A stretch of 64,000 bases of DNA, from assembly GCF_007743815.1 (NCBI RefSeq), contig NZ_CP036265.1, positions 1,976,323-2,040,322 on the forward strand, written 5' to 3'. The stretch comes from Alienimonas californiensis (lineage in GTDB: Bacteria; Planctomycetota; Planctomycetia; Planctomycetales; Planctomycetaceae). Of this stretch, positions 62,031-64,000 are shown in pieces (within the stretch, counting starts at the first letter, position 1; each line of letters starts with the position of its first letter). Made by a program: the position numbers and the translations under genes. The notes below the pieces were generated by a model that saw only the letters and a program-made list of their open reading frames with translations, was not told the origin of the DNA and made no database searches.

Positions 62031-62810
62031 TCACTTCTTCGCGTTCAAAATCGGCTTCAACCCGGCTTTCAGCTGTTCTGCCCAGATCGCGTAGCCGGCG
62101 TCGTTTTGGTGGAGCATGTCGCTCCGGAACAGCTCGGCGTTCGGCGTGCCGTCCTCGTTTAAATAGGCCTCCGTGGCGTCCAGGTAGTACACCTTGTCGT
62201 CCTCGGCGGCGATCTGTTTCATCGCCTCGTTGAAGGCGTTGATCCGCGGCCAGGCCTTCCAGCGGGAGGGGGTCGGGGTGACGGAGATCAACACCACCGG
62301 CACGTCGGCGTCCATTTCGTGCGCCGTGGCGACAATGTGCCGGACATATTTCGCGGCGCCCTCGGGGGTTTGATCGGTGGGTTTGGCCTTGGCGGCCCCG
62401 GTAATGTCGTTCGCCACGAACAGGGCGATCGCGGCCACGTGCGCCCCCGGCTCGCCCGGCGTGAGGTGCGGGGCGAACAGGCGCTCGGCGAAGTAGGCGA
62501 AGTCGCTGTACCGCGCCCCGCCGTAGCCCCGGGCGACGACCGGGATCGGCGCCATGTCCTCCTCCACGTCGCCCTCCATCCACAGCCGCACCGAGGACGA
62601 CCCCGCCAAGAGCACCGCCCCCTCCGGCGGGCCGCCGGCCGCGTAGAGTTCGCGGTCCCGCTCGCCGAGCTTTTTGACCGAGGATTCGAACTTGGCGATG
62701 TTCGATTGCCAGCGGTCGAACGAGACCTCCGGGGCCTCCGCCGGGGCGTCGGCGGGCAGGAACGAACAGAGCAGCAGGGCGAGCGGGGCGACGGTCATGC
62801 GAGGCTCCAT
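62031..62810 (-). CDS. SGNH-hydrolase family secreted protein
   Basis: A 259-residue exported protein with signal peptide MTVAPLALLLCSFLPADAPA. SGNH blocks are LLAGSSSVRLW (nucleophile near S71), ARGYGGARYSD (block II glycine), VANDI (block III Asn, about 135) and DMLHQNDAGY (block V Asp and His). It belongs to the GDSL-like lipase/acylhydrolase (SGNH_hydrolase) group common in planctomycetes. It probably deacylates carbohydrates or lipids. ATG 62810 was chosen (29 bases after TAGGCT); ATG 62798 is an alternative. Confidence 0.85.
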   Translation of the reverse strand: MEPRMTVAPLALLLCSFLPADAPAEAPEVSFDRWQSNIAKFESSVKKLGERDRELYAAGGPPEGAVLLAGSSSVRLWMEGDVEEDMAPIPVVARGYGGARYSDFAYFAERLFAPHLTPGEPGAHVAAIALFVANDITGAAKAKPTDQTPEGAAKYVRHIVATAHEMDADVPVVLISVTPTPSRWKAWPRINAFNEAMKQIAAEDDKVYYLDATEAYLNEDGTPNAELFRSDMLHQNDAGYAIWAEQLKAGLKPILNAKK

Positions 62811-62839
62811 GGCGGGGGCGGAAATGGATACGTCCCCGC

Positions 62840-62845
62840 AGCCTA
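62840..62845 (-). promoter_or_regulatory. possible -10 element (TAGGCT) for the SGNH protein
   Basis: TAGGCT on the reverse strand, 29 bases before ATG 62810. Confidence 0.4.
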
Positions 62846-62932
62846 CGCAATCAGCCGACCGCTCTCCCCTCGCCGCGGTTTCGGACCGCGGGCGTGCGTT
62901 GACGGGATCCCAGCCCGTCGCCGCCCCGCCGG

Positions 62933-64000
62933 CTACACATCGTCCCCGTGCGGGCCGAAGTACGCCCACGCCCCGTCGAAGTCTTCGACGCTCCACGCCT
63001 CCCGCGCGGAGGGGACGCCGGGGGGCAGGGCGGCGCGCTCCTCGGCGACGACGCCCGCCAACGTCCGGCCCAGGCGCGCCCCGAAGGCGTCGGGATCGGT
63101 CTCCGCCGTCGTCACGCCGTCGAGGCCCGTCACGGCGACCTCACCGTCCTCGCACAACCGTTCCCAGCAGCCAGTCCAGTGCGGGCGGTCCAGGGTGACG
63201 CCCTCGTCGAGGTACAGCGTCCACTTGCCGTCGGGCTGTGCGGCCGGTCGGGTGTCGAATACGACCGCGACCCACCCGCCCTGGCCGGCATCGGCGCCGA
63301 CGGTGGTCAGCGTGACCGGGCCGCCCTCGCCGGGGCCGAAGTTGTCGTCGGGCCGGAACTCCGAGAGCCGCGTCTTCAGGAACGTCCGGAACGCCTCCGC
63401 CTCCCCACGGAGGTCGATCGCGGGTTTGAAGTCCCCGTCGGGCTCCGGTTCGTCGCCGTCTTCCCGCTCCGCGTCCGGGGCGTCGTGGCGCTCGGGCGGA
63501 TCGGTCGCCCACTGCCCCGGGACGAGCCGGACGGTCGGCGCGAGGCCGCCCAGCAGCGGGTGGTCCGAGACGTCCCCGCCCTGACAACTCCAGCGGATCA
63601 TCAGCCCCAGCGAGTCGCCCTGATAAACATGGAACAGGTCCCGGCCGCCGCGGGCGAAACAGTCATGCGTCCAGCCGTCCGGCAGGTCGAGGGGTTGCAG
63701 CACGTCTTCCGCGAACGGCCCCACGCCCGGTACGCGGACCTTCAGTTTCGCCCTCTCGCGGTACCGCCCCACGGTCTCCTCGAACTCCTCCCGCCCGGCG
63801 GGCAGCCGAAACATGAAGAATGCGACCAGGGCGGCCCCCCGCCACGGCGACCCCGGCGGGTAAGAAGCGGACAGCCGCAGCGTGGCCTCCGCCTCCTCGG
63901 CGGACCAAAACCCATCCTCGACCTCGACCGCATCGGCCCCTTCGAACCGCAGGCAGCCGAAGTTGAACGTCGGGGCGAGCCGGCGCCCCTGCAAGGACAT
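62933..64000 (-). CDS. hypothetical protein, possibly cut by the right edge
   Basis: A frame of 355 residues ends at 62933 and has ATG exactly at 64000, so the true start may lie outside the window. Composition is mixed and protein-like (FNFGCLRFEGADAVEVEDGF, LVAFFMFRLPAGREEFEETV, SLGLMIRWSCQGGDVSDHPL, WVAVVFDTRPAAQPDGKWTL). An acidic loop EREDGDEPEPDGD interrupts it. No signal peptide, membrane segment or known domain was recognised. Confidence 0.6.
   Translation of the reverse strand: MSLQGRRLAPTFNFGCLRFEGADAVEVEDGFWSAEEAEATLRLSASYPPGSPWRGAALVAFFMFRLPAGREEFEETVGRYRERAKLKVRVPGVGPFAEDVLQPLDLPDGWTHDCFARGGRDLFHVYQGDSLGLMIRWSCQGGDVSDHPLLGGLAPTVRLVPGQWATDPPERHDAPDAEREDGDEPEPDGDFKPAIDLRGEAEAFRTFLKTRLSEFRPDDNFGPGEGGPVTLTTVGADAGQGGWVAVVFDTRPAAQPDGKWTLYLDEGVTLDRPHWTGCWERLCEDGEVAVTGLDGVTTAETDPDAFGARLGRTLAGVVAEERAALPPGVPSAREAWSVEDFDGAWAYFGPHGDDV

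Overview
The window is a very GC-rich bacterial chromosome segment that looks like a member of the Planctomycetota. The marker families are three DUF1559 prepilin-like genes (one reduced to its ends) plus a 5'-truncated fourth, a DUF1501/DUF1549 pair, a YHYH protein, a DUF1080 lipoprotein, a secreted sulfatase, an Uma2 nuclease and many Tat or lipoprotein signals. Clear Shine-Dalgarno sequences are scarce. Many genes instead have a TA(G/C/T)NNT hexamer 5-60 bases before the start. I cannot assign a genus from the sequence alone. No rRNA, tRNA, CRISPR array, transposase or integrase was seen.

Layout, left to right. 1-10.6 kb holds ispH (running off the left edge), a frameshifted membrane protein with a winged-helix regulator, a DUF1080 lipoprotein, a DUF2585 membrane protein, uvrC, an SGNH lipoprotein and a YHYH protein. 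10.7-15.1 kb holds an ankyrin protein, a sulfatase and an M20 amidohydrolase. 15.2-19.5 kb is a nest of DUF1559 genes and partner mini-lipoproteins in various states of decay. 19.7-30.9 kb holds the DUF1501/DUF1549 pair, a histone-deacetylase-like enzyme, an Uma2 nuclease and several exported or unrecognised proteins. 31.5-32.5 kb is a lower-GC, two-gene cassette between two diverged 148-base direct repeats.

32.6-33.8 kb is sat (sulfate adenylyltransferase). 34.2-56.4 kb is an 18-gene extracellular-polysaccharide cluster in three strand blocks (+6, -6, +6). It has ten glycosyltransferases, three FkbM methyltransferases, one other SAM methyltransferase, a polysaccharide pyruvyl transferase, a Wzy/ligase-like polymerase, a Wzx-like flippase and an acyltransferase. 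Most neighbours overlap by 4 bases, so each block is probably one operon. The parts fit a Wzx/Wzy-type pathway that builds, decorates, flips and polymerises a repeat unit. The initiating phosphoglycosyltransferase and the export and chain-length proteins are not here.

Immediately beyond the cluster, at 56600-56653, lies a second copy of only the first 18 codons of sat, in the same orientation as the intact gene. The whole cluster is therefore bracketed by a direct repeat of the sat 5' end, which suggests insertion or replacement at sat. 56.7-64 kb returns to housekeeping and small genes: two tiny membrane proteins, a YflT-type stress protein, an IscA/ErpA-type Fe-S carrier, an HD exonuclease, dapF, a LOG-like protein, an SGNH hydrolase and an unknown protein at the right edge.
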